Shown: positions 53,180-64,000 of the stretch, piece by piece
Layout of the letters: each line of letters starts with the position of its first letter
Position numbering within the stretch: the stretch's first letter is position 1
Source of the DNA: Arthrobacter koreensis
GTDB taxonomy: Bacteria; Actinomycetota; Actinomycetes; Actinomycetales; Micrococcaceae
DNA: 64,000 nt
Direction: 5' to 3'
Assembly (NCBI RefSeq): GCF_009193255.1
Contig: NZ_WACG01000002.1
Location: 434,001-498,000, forward strand
Translations under genes and position numbers: made by a program
Notes under the pieces: generated by a model
The model's database searches: none
Told to the model about the DNA's origin: nothing
What the model saw: only the letters and a program-made list of their open reading frames with translations

Positions 53180-53782
53180 GTGTTCGGACGAAAGAAAGAA
53201 GCGCCCACCGCGCAGGAAACTGTGGATCAGGCAGCTGCAGCCCAGGCCGAGTCGCCCAAGTCCGGCGGCTCCACCGGCAAGGGTGCCCCCACCCCGCGGC
53301 GCAAGGACCAGGTAGCGGCACGTCAGCGCCCGCTGGTCCCCAATGACCGCAAGGCCGCCCGCGAGGCAAGCCGTGCCGCCATGCGCGAGGAACGCCTGAA
53401 AACGCGTGCCGCCCTGGATACCGGCGACGAACGGTACCTGCCCCTGCGGGACAAGGGGCCCAACCGCCGCTTCGTTCGCGACGTCGTGGACGCGCGCTGG
53501 AACGTCGGCGAATTCGTGATGATCGCCGCGGCCGTCTTTGTGGTGGCCAGCTTCATCCAGAACCTCACTGTCCAGAGTTTCATCCTTATGGCTTTCTGGG
53601 CACTGATCGTTCTGGTGATCGTGGACAGCATCCGCATCCGCTTCCTCCTGCGCCGCCGGCTCACCGAGAAGTTCGGTGGGCCCAACCAGGGCGACGTCTG
53701 GTACGGAATTTCCCGCGCCCTGCAGCTGCGCCGTTTCCGTCTCCCCAAGCCGCAGGTACGCCGCGGCGAGAAGGTCTCGTAG
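53180..53782 (+). CDS. DUF3043 membrane protein
   Basis: A 200-residue actinobacterial protein of unknown function. The N-terminal half is Lys/Arg/Ala rich (FGRKKEAPTAQE, then KDQVAARQRPLVPNDRKAAREASRAAMREERLKTR) and the C-terminal half has two predicted helices (about 110-155) with a conserved DKGPNRRFVRDVVDARWNVGEF before them. No enzymatic motif. A strong terminator follows. Confidence 0.85.
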   Translation: MFGRKKEAPTAQETVDQAAAAQAESPKSGGSTGKGAPTPRRKDQVAARQRPLVPNDRKAAREASRAAMREERLKTRAALDTGDERYLPLRDKGPNRRFVRDVVDARWNVGEFVMIAAAVFVVASFIQNLTVQSFILMAFWALIVLVIVDSIRIRFLLRRRLTEKFGGPNQGDVWYGISRALQLRRFRLPKPQVRRGEKVS

Positions 53783-53810
53783 CGGATTCCTGCCTCCCGG
53801 GCATAGATAC

Positions 53811-53857
53811 AGACAACGAAGAAGGGACCGGTTCGGCCGGTCCCTTCTTCGTTGTCT
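53811..53857. terminator. Bidirectional terminator between DUF3043 gene and pyrD
   Basis: A perfect 21-bp stem (53811-53831 with 53837-53857) and 5-nt loop in the gap between two convergent genes; the longest perfect stem I saw in the window. Confidence 0.85.
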
Positions 53858-53872
53858 GCCCTAGACGGTTTT

Positions 53873-54946
53873 TCAGCCCCGGCGCTGCAGCGCCCTCAGG
53901 CGGCGGTTGATCCGCCCGGCCCAGAACGGCCCTTCGTACAGGAACGCCGTATAGCCCTGAACGAGGTTGGCCCCCGCAGCGAGGCGCTCCTGAACGTCGT
54001 CTCCGGTTTCAACGCCGCCCACGGAGATGATCACCGGGTCCGGGCCGAGCGCGCTGCGCAGCCGGCGAAGGACCTCCAGCGAACGCTGTTTCAGCGGCGC
54101 CCCGCTGAGCCCGCCGACTCCGGCGGCAATAACCGTTTCCGCGTCGGTGACCAGGCCCTGACGTTCGATCGTTGTATTCGTGGCAACGACGCCGTCGAGC
54201 TTAAGGTCGAGCGCCAGGCGTGCGACGTCATCGATGTCCTCATCGGTGAGGTCCGGAGCGATCTTCACCAGCAGCGGCACGTGCCGCCCTGCAGTTTCAT
54301 CGGCTGTCCGTCCCACTGCGGTCAGCAGCGGACGCAGCGAATCGATGCTCTGCAGCTGACGCAGCCCCGGCGTGTTGGGTGAGCTCACGTTCACAACCAG
54401 GTAATCGGCGTCGGCAGCGAGCAGCCGGGTACTGGCCAGATAGTCCTCAACGGCGTTCTCGAGCCCTACCTTCTTGGTCTTGCCGATGTTGACGCCGACG
54501 ATCGGGCGGCTGCGTCCCCAGCGCCGGTACAGGCCATCGACGGCTTTCCGCACCCGGGGCGCGACCGCGGCGGCGCCGTCGTTGTTGAATCCCATGCGGT
54601 TGATGACGGCGCGGTCCTCCACCAGGCGGAACAGCCTGGGCTTGGCGTTGCCGGGCTGCGCCTGGGCCGTCACCGTGCCGAGTTCAACGTGGCCAAAGCC
54701 TAGATTCGCCAGTGCAACGACGGCGGCGCCTTCCTTATCAAAGCCGGCGGCCAGTCCGAAGGGCGAGGGAAACTTCAGGCCCAGCGCATCGACTGCCTGG
54801 TCCGGGGCCGGACGGGTCAGGGCACGCAGCACCGGCGCGGCAGGGGTGAAGGCTGCGGCACGGATGGCCTCATAGCCGATCTTGTGGGCTTTTTCGGGGT
54901 CCATTCCGGAGAACACCATCCGGAAGAACGTGGGGTAGACGCGCAT
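53873..54946 (-). CDS. pyrD: Dihydroorotate dehydrogenase (quinone), class 2
   Basis: Oxidises dihydroorotate to orotate in pyrimidine synthesis and passes electrons to membrane quinone. The 357-residue protein has the class 2 N-terminal amphipathic extension (residues 1-40), GLAAGFDKEG for FMN, and NVSSPNTPGLR with the catalytic Ser of class 2. C-terminal SVGGVETGDDVQERLAAGANLVQ binds the FMN phosphate. The ATG 54946 has only a weak ribosome binding site. Confidence 0.95.
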   Translation of the reverse strand: MRVYPTFFRMVFSGMDPEKAHKIGYEAIRAAAFTPAAPVLRALTRPAPDQAVDALGLKFPSPFGLAAGFDKEGAAVVALANLGFGHVELGTVTAQAQPGNAKPRLFRLVEDRAVINRMGFNNDGAAAVAPRVRKAVDGLYRRWGRSRPIVGVNIGKTKKVGLENAVEDYLASTRLLAADADYLVVNVSSPNTPGLRQLQSIDSLRPLLTAVGRTADETAGRHVPLLVKIAPDLTDEDIDDVARLALDLKLDGVVATNTTIERQGLVTDAETVIAAGVGGLSGAPLKQRSLEVLRRLRSALGPDPVIISVGGVETGDDVQERLAAGANLVQGYTAFLYEGPFWAGRINRRLRALQRRG

Positions 54947-55012
54947 GTTTTAATGTTTCCACTCGCGGTCTCCTGCACCAAATCGCGGTCAGGGAGCACC
55001 GACTCGTTCGTG

Positions 55013-55018
55013 TATTTT
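55013..55018 (+). promoter_or_regulatory. -10 hexamer of the leaderless hydrolase gene
   Basis: TATTTT ends 6 nt before ATG 55025. Confidence 0.5.
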
Positions 55019-55024
55019 CAATAC

Positions 55025-56080
55025 ATGGGGCAGAACTGGCAACCTGACAGGCTCGGCGACGGCTACCGGGCACTGACGCTTGAACTTGGCGAGGATGACG
55101 AAGGCCCGGTGACCGCGACGCTGGTGTCCTACACACCGGAGCCTCCCCCGCCGCCGTCGCTGACCGGGCGGATCAGGGAACGGCTGGCGCGGCTCCGCAC
55201 GCCGGTGGAGCCTGCCCCGGTGAATGCAGTGGTTTACATCCACGGCTGGGCGGACTACTTCTTCCACACTGAACTGGCGCGCTTCTGGGCCGGGCGCGGA
55301 GTCGCCTTCTATGCCGTGGACCTGCGAAAGTACGGCCGCAGCCTCCGTCCGGGACAGTCCGAGGGGTTCATTACGGACCTCTCCGACTACGACGCGGACA
55401 TCGAAGCAGCCCTGGCCGCCGTCGAAGCCGACATCCGCGAAAGCCGCGGGACCCAGACACCGGTGCGCCTGACCCTCATGGCGCATTCAACCGGCGGCCT
55501 GATCGCCTCGCTGTGGGCGCACAGGCATCCGGGCCGGATTGTGGCGCTGATCCTGAACAGCCCCTGGCTTGAACTGCGCGGCAGCTCCCTGGCCCGCAAC
55601 GCCGCTGCCGGCCTGCTTGAACCGCTGGCGCGCACCCGCCCCAAGACCCGGCTGAAGATCCCCGAGCTGGATTTCTACTGGCGGTCCCTCAGCGCGGAAG
55701 CGGACGGCGAGTGGGAACTGGATCCGGTCTGGAAGCCGCCGGGCAGCTGGCCTGTCCGGGCCGGCTGGATCACTGCTGTGCTGGCCGGCCATGCCAAGGT
55801 GGCCCGCGGGCTGGACATCACGTGCCCGGTCCTGGTGATGGCTTCCGCACGGTCGACCATCGGTGCCACCTGGAACGAGACCATGAAAAGCACGGACAGT
55901 GTGCTGGACGTGAACCTGATGGTCCAGCGGGCGCTGCTCCTGGGCCCGGTGGTAACGGTCCTGCGTTTCGACGGGGCGCTGCATGACGTGATGCTCTCCG
56001 CAAAGCCGGTCCGCAGGCTGGCGTATGACCGGCTGGGCAAGTGGGCGGCAACCTACCTGCCCGGACAGCACGGCAGCTAG
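55025..56080 (+). CDS. Alpha/beta hydrolase (lysophospholipase-like)
   Basis: A 351-residue serine hydrolase. [13 protein letters not shown] gives the oxyanion region, the nucleophile is in AHSTGG (about 157-162), and the catalytic His is likely in GALHDVML. The layout follows the monoglyceride/lysophospholipase (Hydrolase_4) group. A Pro-rich stretch (PEPPPPPS) lies near residue 40. ATG 55025 has a TANNNT element 6 nt upstream. Its stop shares the CTAG palindrome with the convergent uppS stop. Confidence 0.85.
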   Translation: MGQNWQPDRLGDGYRALTLELGEDDEGPVTATLVSYTPEPPPPPSLTGRIRERLARLRTPVEPAPVNAVVYIHGWADYFFHTELARFWAGRGVAFYAVDLRKYGRSLRPGQSEGFITDLSDYDADIEAALAAVEADIRESRGTQTPVRLTLMAHSTGGLIASLWAHRHPGRIVALILNSPWLELRGSSLARNAAAGLLEPLARTRPKTRLKIPELDFYWRSLSAEADGEWELDPVWKPPGSWPVRAGWITAVLAGHAKVARGLDITCPVLVMASARSTIGATWNETMKSTDSVLDVNLMVQRALLLGPVVTVLRFDGALHDVMLSAKPVRRLAYDRLGKWAATYLPGQHGS

Positions 56081-56874
56081 GCTCCCGCTGCCGCCTGGTC
56101 CACCGCTCCCCCGTAGCGCCGGTCCCTGCGCGCGTAGATCTCCACCGCTTCCCACAGGGTCCTCCGGTCGACGTCGGGCCAGAGCGTATTCATAAAAACC
56201 ATCTCCGCGTACGCGGACTGCCAGAGCATGAAGTTGGAGAGCCGCTGCTCCCCGGAGGTGCGAAGGAAGAGGTCGACGTCGGGAAGGTCCGGCTCATCGA
56301 GGTAGCGCTGGATTGTCTTCTCGGAAATGCTTCCGGGACGCAGCTTGCCGGCTTTGACGTCTTCGGCGATGGCACTGACGGCGTCAGTGATTTCGGCCCG
56401 GCCGCCGTAGTTCACGCACATGTTCAGGGTGCAGGTGGTGTTGCTCCTGGTCTGTTCCTCGGCTACCTCGAGTTCCCTGATCACCGAGCCCCAGAGCCGG
56501 GGCCGCCGCCCGGACCAGCGGATGCGCACTCCCCATTCGTCCAGCTGGTCACGCTGGCGGCGCAGGACGTCCCTGCTGAAGCCCATGAGGAACCGGACTT
56601 CTTCCGGGGAACGCTTCCAGTTCTCGGTGGAAAAGGCATACACGGAAACGTGCTTGATGCCGATTTCGACGGCGCCCGCCATGACGTCCAGGAGTGCTGC
56701 CTCCCCCGCACGGTGTCCTTCGGTGCGCGGCAGTCCGCGCTGGTTGGCCCACCGGCCGTTGCCGTCCATCACGATCGCCACGTGCGCCGGAACCAGGTCG
56801 CGGGGAACCGGCGGCGGTACCGCACCGGAAGGATGCGGCCACGGAACAGCCGGAGAGTTGCGGGGAGGAACCAA
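56077..56874 (-). CDS. uppS: Isoprenyl (undecaprenyl/decaprenyl) diphosphate synthase
   Basis: A cis-prenyltransferase that builds the lipid carrier for cell-wall synthesis. The 265-residue protein has [12 protein letters not shown] (catalytic Asp and Mg site), [17 protein letters not shown] and [24 protein letters not shown]. The chain length of the product is not decided by the sequence. The start is probably TTG 56874, which is right after recO; it has only a distant GGAG. The stop overlaps the convergent hydrolase gene by 4 nt. Confidence 0.93.
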   Translation of the reverse strand: MVPPRNSPAVPWPHPSGAVPPPVPRDLVPAHVAIVMDGNGRWANQRGLPRTEGHRAGEAALLDVMAGAVEIGIKHVSVYAFSTENWKRSPEEVRFLMGFSRDVLRRQRDQLDEWGVRIRWSGRRPRLWGSVIRELEVAEEQTRSNTTCTLNMCVNYGGRAEITDAVSAIAEDVKAGKLRPGSISEKTIQRYLDEPDLPDVDLFLRTSGEQRLSNFMLWQSAYAEMVFMNTLWPDVDRRTLWEAVEIYARRDRRYGGAVDQAAAGA

Positions 56875-56876
56875 AG

Positions 56877-57629
56877 CTATACACGCTCCACATGTTGAAG
56901 GGACTTAACTACCCGTTCCAGGTGCCATTGCAGGTAGCTGGCTACCAGCCCTGCCGATTCCCGGCGGGGCTGTGGACCGGAGGCGTCTGCGTACCCCCAG
57001 TCGCCGCTGAGCAGTGCCGCAAGCAGCAGCATGGTTTCGGCGGACGGAGAGGCAGAGCCCGGCGGCCGGCACGCCGGGCACACGGCACCGCCGAGCGGGG
57101 CGGAAAACGCGCTGTGCGGACCGGACGCCCCGCAGCGGGCACAGTCAGTAAAGGACGGGGCCCAACCCGCTGTGGACAGTGCCCGCAGGAGATATGAATC
57201 GAGGATCAGTTCCGGTGAGTGGGCTCCGCGGCTCAGGGCGGCCATTGCACCGATGACCAAATGATAATGGGCGTTCGCGGACTCGCCGTCGACGTCGGTT
57301 AGGCGCTCGGCCGTCTCGGCGACTGCGGCTGCAGCCGTGTAGCGCGCGTAGTCTGCGGCGATACCCGCACCATAGGCCCCCTTGGTCTGGACCTGGGTCA
57401 CGATGTCCAGGTTGCGCCCGTGGGAGAGCTGGAGGTCAACCACCATGAAGGGTTCGAGCCGGGCGCCGAACTTGCTGGACGTGCGGCGCACACCCTTGGC
57501 GACGGCGCGGACCTGGCCGTGGTTGCGCGTCAGGAGGATGACGATCCGGTCCGCTTCACCCAGCTTGTGGGTACGCAGCACCACGCCCTCGTCACGGTAG
57601 GTCCGTGAAGCGAATGATTTAGTGGCCAC
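56877..57629 (-). CDS. recO: DNA repair protein RecO
   Basis: Helps load RecA on single-stranded DNA in RecFOR recombination. The 250-residue protein has the N-terminal OB fold (residues 8-85, [17 protein letters not shown]), a helical domain and a zinc site with CARCG and CPAC. The GTG 57629 starts the conserved [13 protein letters not shown]. The gene is 2 nt upstream of uppS, so recO-uppS form an operon, the usual actinobacterial arrangement. Confidence 0.95.
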   Translation of the reverse strand: MATKSFASRTYRDEGVVLRTHKLGEADRIVILLTRNHGQVRAVAKGVRRTSSKFGARLEPFMVVDLQLSHGRNLDIVTQVQTKGAYGAGIAADYARYTAAAAVAETAERLTDVDGESANAHYHLVIGAMAALSRGAHSPELILDSYLLRALSTAGWAPSFTDCARCGASGPHSAFSAPLGGAVCPACRPPGSASPSAETMLLLAALLSGDWGYADASGPQPRRESAGLVASYLQWHLERVVKSLQHVERV

Positions 57630-57686
57630 GGATCCATTTTCCCACGCTGGACCGCTTTTTCCTGCAGGACGGTATTCCTGCACGCC

Positions 57687-57722
57687 AGCGCGCCCGGTGC
57701 GCAGCTGCGTACCGGGCGCGCT
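57687..57722 (-). terminator. Hairpin after leuA
   Basis: A 12-bp stem (57687-57698 with 57711-57722) and 12-nt loop lie 27 nt after the leuA stop on the minus strand. No T-tract. Confidence 0.55.
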
Positions 57723-57748
57723 GTCCGGCTGATTGCCGGACGGGGATG

Positions 57749-59606
<1,858 letters not shown>

Positions 59607-59641
59607 CAGCTAAGAAGGAGGATCTCTGCGCGCACGTGCCC

Positions 59642-59647
59642 AGACTA
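59642..59647 (-). promoter_or_regulatory. -10 hexamer of the leuL-leuA promoter
   Basis: TAGTCT on the minus strand ends 6 nt before GTG 59635. The -35 region reads CTATAG-like and is weak. Confidence 0.55.
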
Positions 59648-59675
59648 GCACGCACGTTTAGGGGCTATAGAAAAC

Positions 59676-61202
59676 TCAGTAACCGAACGCTGACTGGCAC
59701 GTAACCTGCGCCGCGGTCTGTCCGGTCAGGCCGCCAAGATCCCCCGTGTCCTCCATGACGTTGCCCTTGGTGAAATCGGACCCTACCTGCACGACGACGC
59801 CGGTCACGGCAGAGCTCACGGCAACCTGGGATGCGGGAATGTTCAGCGCTTCGGCAACTTCCAGGGCCATATCGTCAAAGCCCGGCGCGAAGAAGACCTG
59901 CGTGCCCGGAGACGTTGAGGCGGACAGGCCGCCGGCCAGTGCCTGCGTGAACCCTTCGCTGAGCAGGTACTTTGCCAGCTCGGCGTCGCGGCCGCTCTCC
60001 GTTCCGTCGATGCCATCCAGGATGGTCACCGGAATGGCAGCCGGATCAATCTCGGCATCCACGGGCTCGGGGGTAGTCCCCGGGGTCGCCGTGCCGGGAG
60101 TCTCCGCCGCCGGTTCCTCTTCTGCTGCCGCGCCGACGGGCTGGTCTGCGATCAGGGCGTCGAACAGCGGCTGGGCAGCGTCCTCGTCCAGGACCAGCCG
60201 GTTGGGATCAAGTTCGTACGGGACAACAGGGACCGTCACGAAAGCGACGTTGCCAAGGTCCACGTCCTTGAGCCGCCCTGCCAGGGCGATGAGCGTGGAG
60301 ATGTCCGTCAGCCCCTCATCCACGGTGAGGTTCTTCGTCACGGTGTCCGCGATGGAGTACAGCCGGGGAAGGTTGTTCAGCGTCCCCTCGCCCTGGACCT
60401 TCCTGACCATGGAGGCAAGGAAGCTCTGCTGTGCCTTGATGCGGCCTTCATCGCCGCCGTTGCCGAAGCCGTGGCGCGTGCGCAGGAACGCCAGTGCCTG
60501 GTCGCCCTGGACACTGGAAACCCCCGCGGGGATGTTCAGGCCGGAGAGCGGATCGTCTACCGGCTGGTTGACGCAGACCTCAACGCCGCCCAGGGTGTTG
60601 GACAGTTCCTTCACGGCATTGAAGTCGGCCATCATAAAGTGGTCAATGCTCAGGCCGGTCATCTCGTTGATGGCTGCCACGGTGCAGCCGGGACCGCCGT
60701 TGCCCAGCGCTCCGTTCAACTGGGCAAGGTCCATCGCCTGGAACTGGAGTCCGGATTCAGGGTCGGTGCAGGCGGGCAGCGGGACCAGCAGGTCGCGGGG
60801 GAAACTCACCACGGTCACATGGGACCGGTCCGCCGCCATGTTCACGAGCATCATGACGTCGGAGTTGTTCGAATCCTGGCCGTCCCGGTTGTCGGTGCCC
60901 AGCACCAGGATCTGCATCGAATCCCGGTTGGTGTCCGCGGGGATTTCAGGCTGGCCCTGCCCGATGTTCAGCGGTTTGGTGTCGAAGTTGCTCTGCAGGC
61001 GCATGAGCTGGACCCCTGCGAACACAAGTCCGGAGACCAGCGTGAGGGAAAGCAGCACTGCCACCGCGGCAAGCACCGGGTGCCCCCCGCGCGCTTTTCC
61101 GTTGCCCAGGTGACGACCGCCAGGAACGGGTGAGGGCCGGCGTCGGCTGGTAGCGGCAGATCCGGAGGGACCATGACCTGTAGCGGCACGGCGTGATGGC
61201 AT
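59676..61202 (-). CDS. LytR-CpsA-Psr (LCP) family protein with LytR_C domain
   Basis: A 508-residue membrane-anchored enzyme that transfers a lipid-linked glycopolymer onto peptidoglycan. A basic cytoplasmic N-terminus (1-45) precedes one helix (about 46-68) and the LCP domain (about 95-270), whose conserved residues are in GTDNRDG, FPRDLLVPLP and FLRTRHGFGNGGDEGRIKAQQ. A Pro/Thr/Glu linker leads to a LytR_C domain. ATG 61202 follows GGGGAGGGA; a longer in-frame start has no such site. Confidence 0.9.
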   Translation of the reverse strand: MPSRRAATGHGPSGSAATSRRRPSPVPGGRHLGNGKARGGHPVLAAVAVLLSLTLVSGLVFAGVQLMRLQSNFDTKPLNIGQGQPEIPADTNRDSMQILVLGTDNRDGQDSNNSDVMMLVNMAADRSHVTVVSFPRDLLVPLPACTDPESGLQFQAMDLAQLNGALGNGGPGCTVAAINEMTGLSIDHFMMADFNAVKELSNTLGGVEVCVNQPVDDPLSGLNIPAGVSSVQGDQALAFLRTRHGFGNGGDEGRIKAQQSFLASMVRKVQGEGTLNNLPRLYSIADTVTKNLTVDEGLTDISTLIALAGRLKDVDLGNVAFVTVPVVPYELDPNRLVLDEDAAQPLFDALIADQPVGAAAEEEPAAETPGTATPGTTPEPVDAEIDPAAIPVTILDGIDGTESGRDAELAKYLLSEGFTQALAGGLSASTSPGTQVFFAPGFDDMALEVAEALNIPASQVAVSSAVTGVVVQVGSDFTKGNVMEDTGDLGGLTGQTAAQVTCQSAFGY

Positions 61203-61315
61203 AGCCGTTCCCTCCCCTGGATCTGAAACTGATGGCTTGCGAAAATGGATGAACAAAGTGTACGGGCCGTTGCTGGAAAGAAGCTTGGGACCCGGACGGA
61301 TGCCGCCCGGGGCGG

Positions 61316-62245
61316 CTAGAATCCCAGCTTTACCAGCTGTTTGGGATCCCGCTGCCAGTCCTTGGCGATCTTTACGTGCAGGTCCAGGTAAACCCGGGTA
61401 CCCAGCAGCGCTTCGATGCCGCGGCGTGCATTCGTTCCCACTTCGCGAAGGCGTGAACCGCCCCGCCCAATGATAATCGCTTTCTGCGACGGACGTTCAA
61501 CGTAGAGATTTACCCTGACATCCAGCAGCGGGTTTTCGTCGCTGCGGCCCTCACGGGGGACAATCTCCTCGACCACCACGGCAAGTGAATGGGGCAGTTC
61601 ATCCCGTACGCCCTCGAGCGCCGCTTCACGGACCAGTTCGGCAACCATCACGGCTTCCGGTTCGTCGGTCAGCTCTCCGTCCGGGTACAGCGGAGGGGAC
61701 GCGGGCATGTGTGAGGCAAGGACGTCCGCAACAGTGTCCACCTGGAAGCCGTCAGCAGCGGAGACCGGAACAACGTCCGCCCAGCCCGCTTCCCCCAGCA
61801 CTTCGTTGCCCAGTGCCGTCACGGACATCAGCTGCTTCGCGAGGGCGGCGCGGTCAACCAGGTCCGTCTTGGTAACCAGCGCGACGACGGGCTTCCGCTT
61901 CAGCGCTGCCAGCTGGTTTGCAATGTAGCGGTCGCCCGGGCCCACGGCTTCGTTGGCGGGCAGGCAGAACCCGATGGCGTCCACCTCTGCAAGCGTGTCC
62001 GCTACCAGGTCATTGAGCCGCTGTCCCAGCAGGGTGCGGGGACGGTGCAGGCCGGGCGTGTCCACCAGGATGAGCTGGGACGTTTCCCGGTGCACGATTC
62101 CGCGGATGGTGTGCCGGGTGGTCTGCGGCTTCGCCGAGGTGATCGCCACCTTCTGTCCTACCAGGGCGTTGGTCAGGGTGGACTTGCCGGCGTTGGGCCG
62201 TCCCACCAGGGACACGAATCCGGCGCGGAACGTGGGTTCAGTCAT
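61316..62245 (-). CDS. era: GTPase Era
   Basis: A 309-residue GTPase that binds 16S rRNA during 30S assembly. It has the P-loop GRPNAGKST (about 15-23), switch region TTRHTIRG, DTPGLH, NKxD-type TKTD and a KH domain (IIIGRGGSRLREVG) in the C-terminal third. It overlaps the CorC-like gene by 8 nt; the usual order ybeY, CorC-like, era, recO/uppS is kept, interrupted here by the LCP and leuA genes. Confidence 0.95.
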   Translation of the reverse strand: MTEPTFRAGFVSLVGRPNAGKSTLTNALVGQKVAITSAKPQTTRHTIRGIVHRETSQLILVDTPGLHRPRTLLGQRLNDLVADTLAEVDAIGFCLPANEAVGPGDRYIANQLAALKRKPVVALVTKTDLVDRAALAKQLMSVTALGNEVLGEAGWADVVPVSAADGFQVDTVADVLASHMPASPPLYPDGELTDEPEAVMVAELVREAALEGVRDELPHSLAVVVEEIVPREGRSDENPLLDVRVNLYVERPSQKAIIIGRGGSRLREVGTNARRGIEALLGTRVYLDLHVKIAKDWQRDPKQLVKLGF

Positions 62246-63569
62246 TTCGGGGTACCAGTTCTGTTGTTTGTGGGCGGTCCGGGTGGGCCGCCGCCGTCGT
62301 ATAGTCTTCGCCGTTTTCCGGCTGCCGCCAGGCAAGGACGTGGGAGACCCGGTTGCGCCGTCCTTCGAGCCGCTCGGCATGGAGCACGATCGACTCGACG
62401 ACTACTTCGCTGCCCACGATAGGCACGCGGCCAAGGGCTTTGGCCAGCAGGCCGCCCACGGTATCCACCTCGTCGTCCTCGAGGCTGATGTCGAACAGTT
62501 CGCCGAGGTCATCGATTCCGGCCTTGGAGCTGAGCCGGTAGCGGCCGTCACCCAGGTCTTCGATGTCCGGCCGCTCTGAGTCGTACTCGTCAACGATTTC
62601 GCCAACAATCTCTTCGATCAGGTCTTCGAGGGTCACCAGTCCGGCAGTTCCGCCGTACTCATCGATCACCACGGCCACGTGGGTGGACTCGCGCTGCAGT
62701 TCCTGCAGCAGCTCCCCCACCGCCTTGGATTCGGGGACATAGCGGACCGGCCGGCAAAAACCGTCCACGGCCTGGCTGCCGGCTTCAGGATCCCGGCCGT
62801 GCATCTGGGCCGCTACGTCTTTGAGATAGAGGATGCCGACGATCTGGTCCGCGCTGTCCTCGATGACGGGCACCCGCGAGTAACCCGACCGCAGGAACAG
62901 GGACATCGCCTGCCGGAGGGTGGACCCCGAATCGATGCAGACCATGTCAGTCCGCGGGACCATCACCGAACGCACCTTGGTGTCGCCAAGTTCGAAGACG
63001 GAATGGATCAGTTCCGCTTCGGTGTTCTCGATCATGTCCGCTTCAGAGGCGCGGTCCAGCAGTTCGCGGAACTCCTCCTCCGTGAAGAAGGCTGCATCCG
63101 GTCCCTGCGTTCCCGGGGCGACGGCGGAGCCGACCTTCACGAGCCAGCCGGGGATAGGTCCAAGGATGGTGCGCAGCACGCTCACCAGCCCTGCGGTAAG
63201 GACTACGACGCCGGTGACGTGCCGCCGGCCGATCTGGCGCGGGGAGACTCCCACCAGCACAAAACCCACTCCGGCCATGGTGACCGTAGCCAGGAGCCCA
63301 GCTAGCCAAAGGTTCTCGACGACGAGCTGGAAGGCCATGGCGACCGACACCGCCGTCGCCATTTCGAACCAGACCCGCCAGAACCGCAGCGCATGCATGT
63401 GCGCCACAGGGTGCTGCAGGATCCGCTTCAGCGGTTTCCCGGCGCGGCCGGTGAGCAGCGCCTCGGCTTCATGGCGCGGGAGGTAGCCGTAGGCTGCCTC
63501 GGCGGCGGTCAGGAGTCCGGCCAACACCACGAAGGCGATGGCCATGACCACTAGGACGCCTACGCTCAA
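62238..63569 (-). CDS. CNNM/CorC family transporter-associated protein
   Basis: A 443-residue membrane protein: an N-terminal DUF21 domain with four helices (about 1-150), then two CBS domains (about 205-330, [15 protein letters not shown] and [15 protein letters not shown]) and a C-terminal CorC_HlyC domain (about 345-420). The family is tied to magnesium transport, though the older name hemolysin persists. TTG 63569 has AAGGAG upstream and shares a TTGA overlap with ybeY, so the two are coupled. Confidence 0.88.
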   Translation of the reverse strand: MSVGVLVVMAIAFVVLAGLLTAAEAAYGYLPRHEAEALLTGRAGKPLKRILQHPVAHMHALRFWRVWFEMATAVSVAMAFQLVVENLWLAGLLATVTMAGVGFVLVGVSPRQIGRRHVTGVVVLTAGLVSVLRTILGPIPGWLVKVGSAVAPGTQGPDAAFFTEEEFRELLDRASEADMIENTEAELIHSVFELGDTKVRSVMVPRTDMVCIDSGSTLRQAMSLFLRSGYSRVPVIEDSADQIVGILYLKDVAAQMHGRDPEAGSQAVDGFCRPVRYVPESKAVGELLQELQRESTHVAVVIDEYGGTAGLVTLEDLIEEIVGEIVDEYDSERPDIEDLGDGRYRLSSKAGIDDLGELFDISLEDDEVDTVGGLLAKALGRVPIVGSEVVVESIVLHAERLEGRRNRVSHVLAWRQPENGEDYTTAAAHPDRPQTTELVPRND

Positions 63570-64000
63570 CTGCGTGTCTCCTTCGGGGCTTCCCTGCCCG
63601 TGTAGTCCGAGAGCAGCCGGCGCTGGAGGCCGAACATTTCGGCTTCCTCCTCGGGTTCGGCGTGATCGTAGCCAAGCAGGTGCAGGATGCCGTGGGTAGT
63701 CAGCAGCAGGAGCTCGTCTTCCAGGCCGTGGCCGGCCGTCTTAGCCTGGCGTTCCGCAACCTGCGGGCACAGCACAATATCCCCCAGGACCCCCGCCGGG
63801 GTTGGGCGTCCCGGTGTTCCGGGACGCAGCTCGTCCATCGGGAAGGACAGCACGTCGGTGGGGCCGGGAAGGTCCATCCACTCGATGTGCAGTTTTTCGA
63901 TGGCGTCCTCGTCCACGAGGATGATCGAAAGTTCGGCCTCCGGGTGGACGTACATGGCGTCCAGGACGAACCGGCCCAGGCGGGACAGCGCTTCCTCGTC
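63566..64000 (-). CDS. ybeY: Endoribonuclease YbeY (partial, N-terminus outside window)
   Basis: Needed for 16S rRNA 3'-end maturation. The visible 144 residues include the family zinc motif [11 protein letters not shown] and the nucleic-acid segment [17 protein letters not shown]. The first codons are past 64000, because the frame stays open ([15 protein letters not shown]) to the end of the window. The stop overlaps the CorC-like gene start. Upstream gene order cannot be seen. Confidence 0.92.
   Translation of the reverse strand, partial: DEEALSRLGRFVLDAMYVHPEAELSIILVDEDAIEKLHIEWMDLPGPTDVLSFPMDELRPGTPGRPTPAGVLGDIVLCPQVAERQAKTAGHGLEDELLLLTTHGILHLLGYDHAEPEEEAEMFGLQRRLLSDYTGREAPKETRS

Overview
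The window looks like a core chromosomal segment of a high-GC Actinomycete, most likely Micrococcaceae (Arthrobacter or a close relative). Evidence: mycothiol synthesis (mshC), a complete Pup-proteasome locus, RbpA, a cytochrome bc1-aa3 branch with CtaF and a diheme QcrC, and PafB and PafC joined in one polypeptide, an arrangement known from Arthrobacter. The order mshC, PAC2, trmI, mpa, dop, pup, prcB, prcA, pafA, pafBC, tatA, tatC, helY matches the corresponding Mycobacterium tuberculosis region. The genus is an inference. I see no insertion sequence, prophage, CRISPR array or rRNA, and no complete tRNA.

Region by region. 1-5.4 kb: end of a membrane protein (possibly UppP), mshC, a PAC2 protein, a HAD phosphatase coupled to a site-2 protease, and tRNA methyltransferase trmI. 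5.5-12.1 kb: proteasome operon mpa-dop-pup-prcB-prcA-pafA with overlapping or nearly touching genes. 12.2-20.2 kb: two FKBP isomerases, fused pafBC, a small membrane protein, tatA, tatC and helicase helY. 20.3-31.9 kb: amidohydrolase, ppm, rbpA, an SPFH/NfeD pair, an RlmA-like methyltransferase, an S9 peptidase, def, DUF4193, DUF1349 and an SDR; two gene-free stretches lie here (21929-22395 and 29755-30434). 32-40.5 kb: an accessory-looking stretch with an esterase, a 48-residue miniprotein, a membrane GT2 coupled to a lipoprotein, a UBP zinc-finger protein, a flippase-like protein, an ABC permease/ATPase with a TetR regulator, DUF3054 and an AsnC-type ligand-binding protein. 40.7-51 kb: trpD, then ctaE-qcrC-qcrA-qcrB on the plus strand facing ctaC-ctaD-ctaF on the minus strand, with a GntR regulator and an unknown gene between them. 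51-64 kb: erpA, an M20 peptidase, DUF3043, pyrD, a hydrolase, uppS, recO, leuA with a leucine leader peptide, an LCP protein, era, a CorC-like protein and ybeY (cut by the window end).

How they work together: Pup is deamidated by Dop, ligated to targets by PafA, and pupylated proteins are unfolded by Mpa into the PrcAB core. PafBC is the DNA-damage regulator of the same locus. QcrCAB and CtaCDEF form the bc1-aa3 supercomplex, in which QcrC replaces a soluble cytochrome c. ErpA can supply Fe-S clusters.

The main non-coding observations are: a TANNNT -10 hexamer ending 6 or 7 nt before the start codon of 15 reading frames (leaderless transcripts); a leucine-codon leader peptide with an 11-bp stem before leuA; a run of 16 Gs upstream of helY; and a promoter-driven, hairpin-rich interval before ppm that could be a non-coding RNA.
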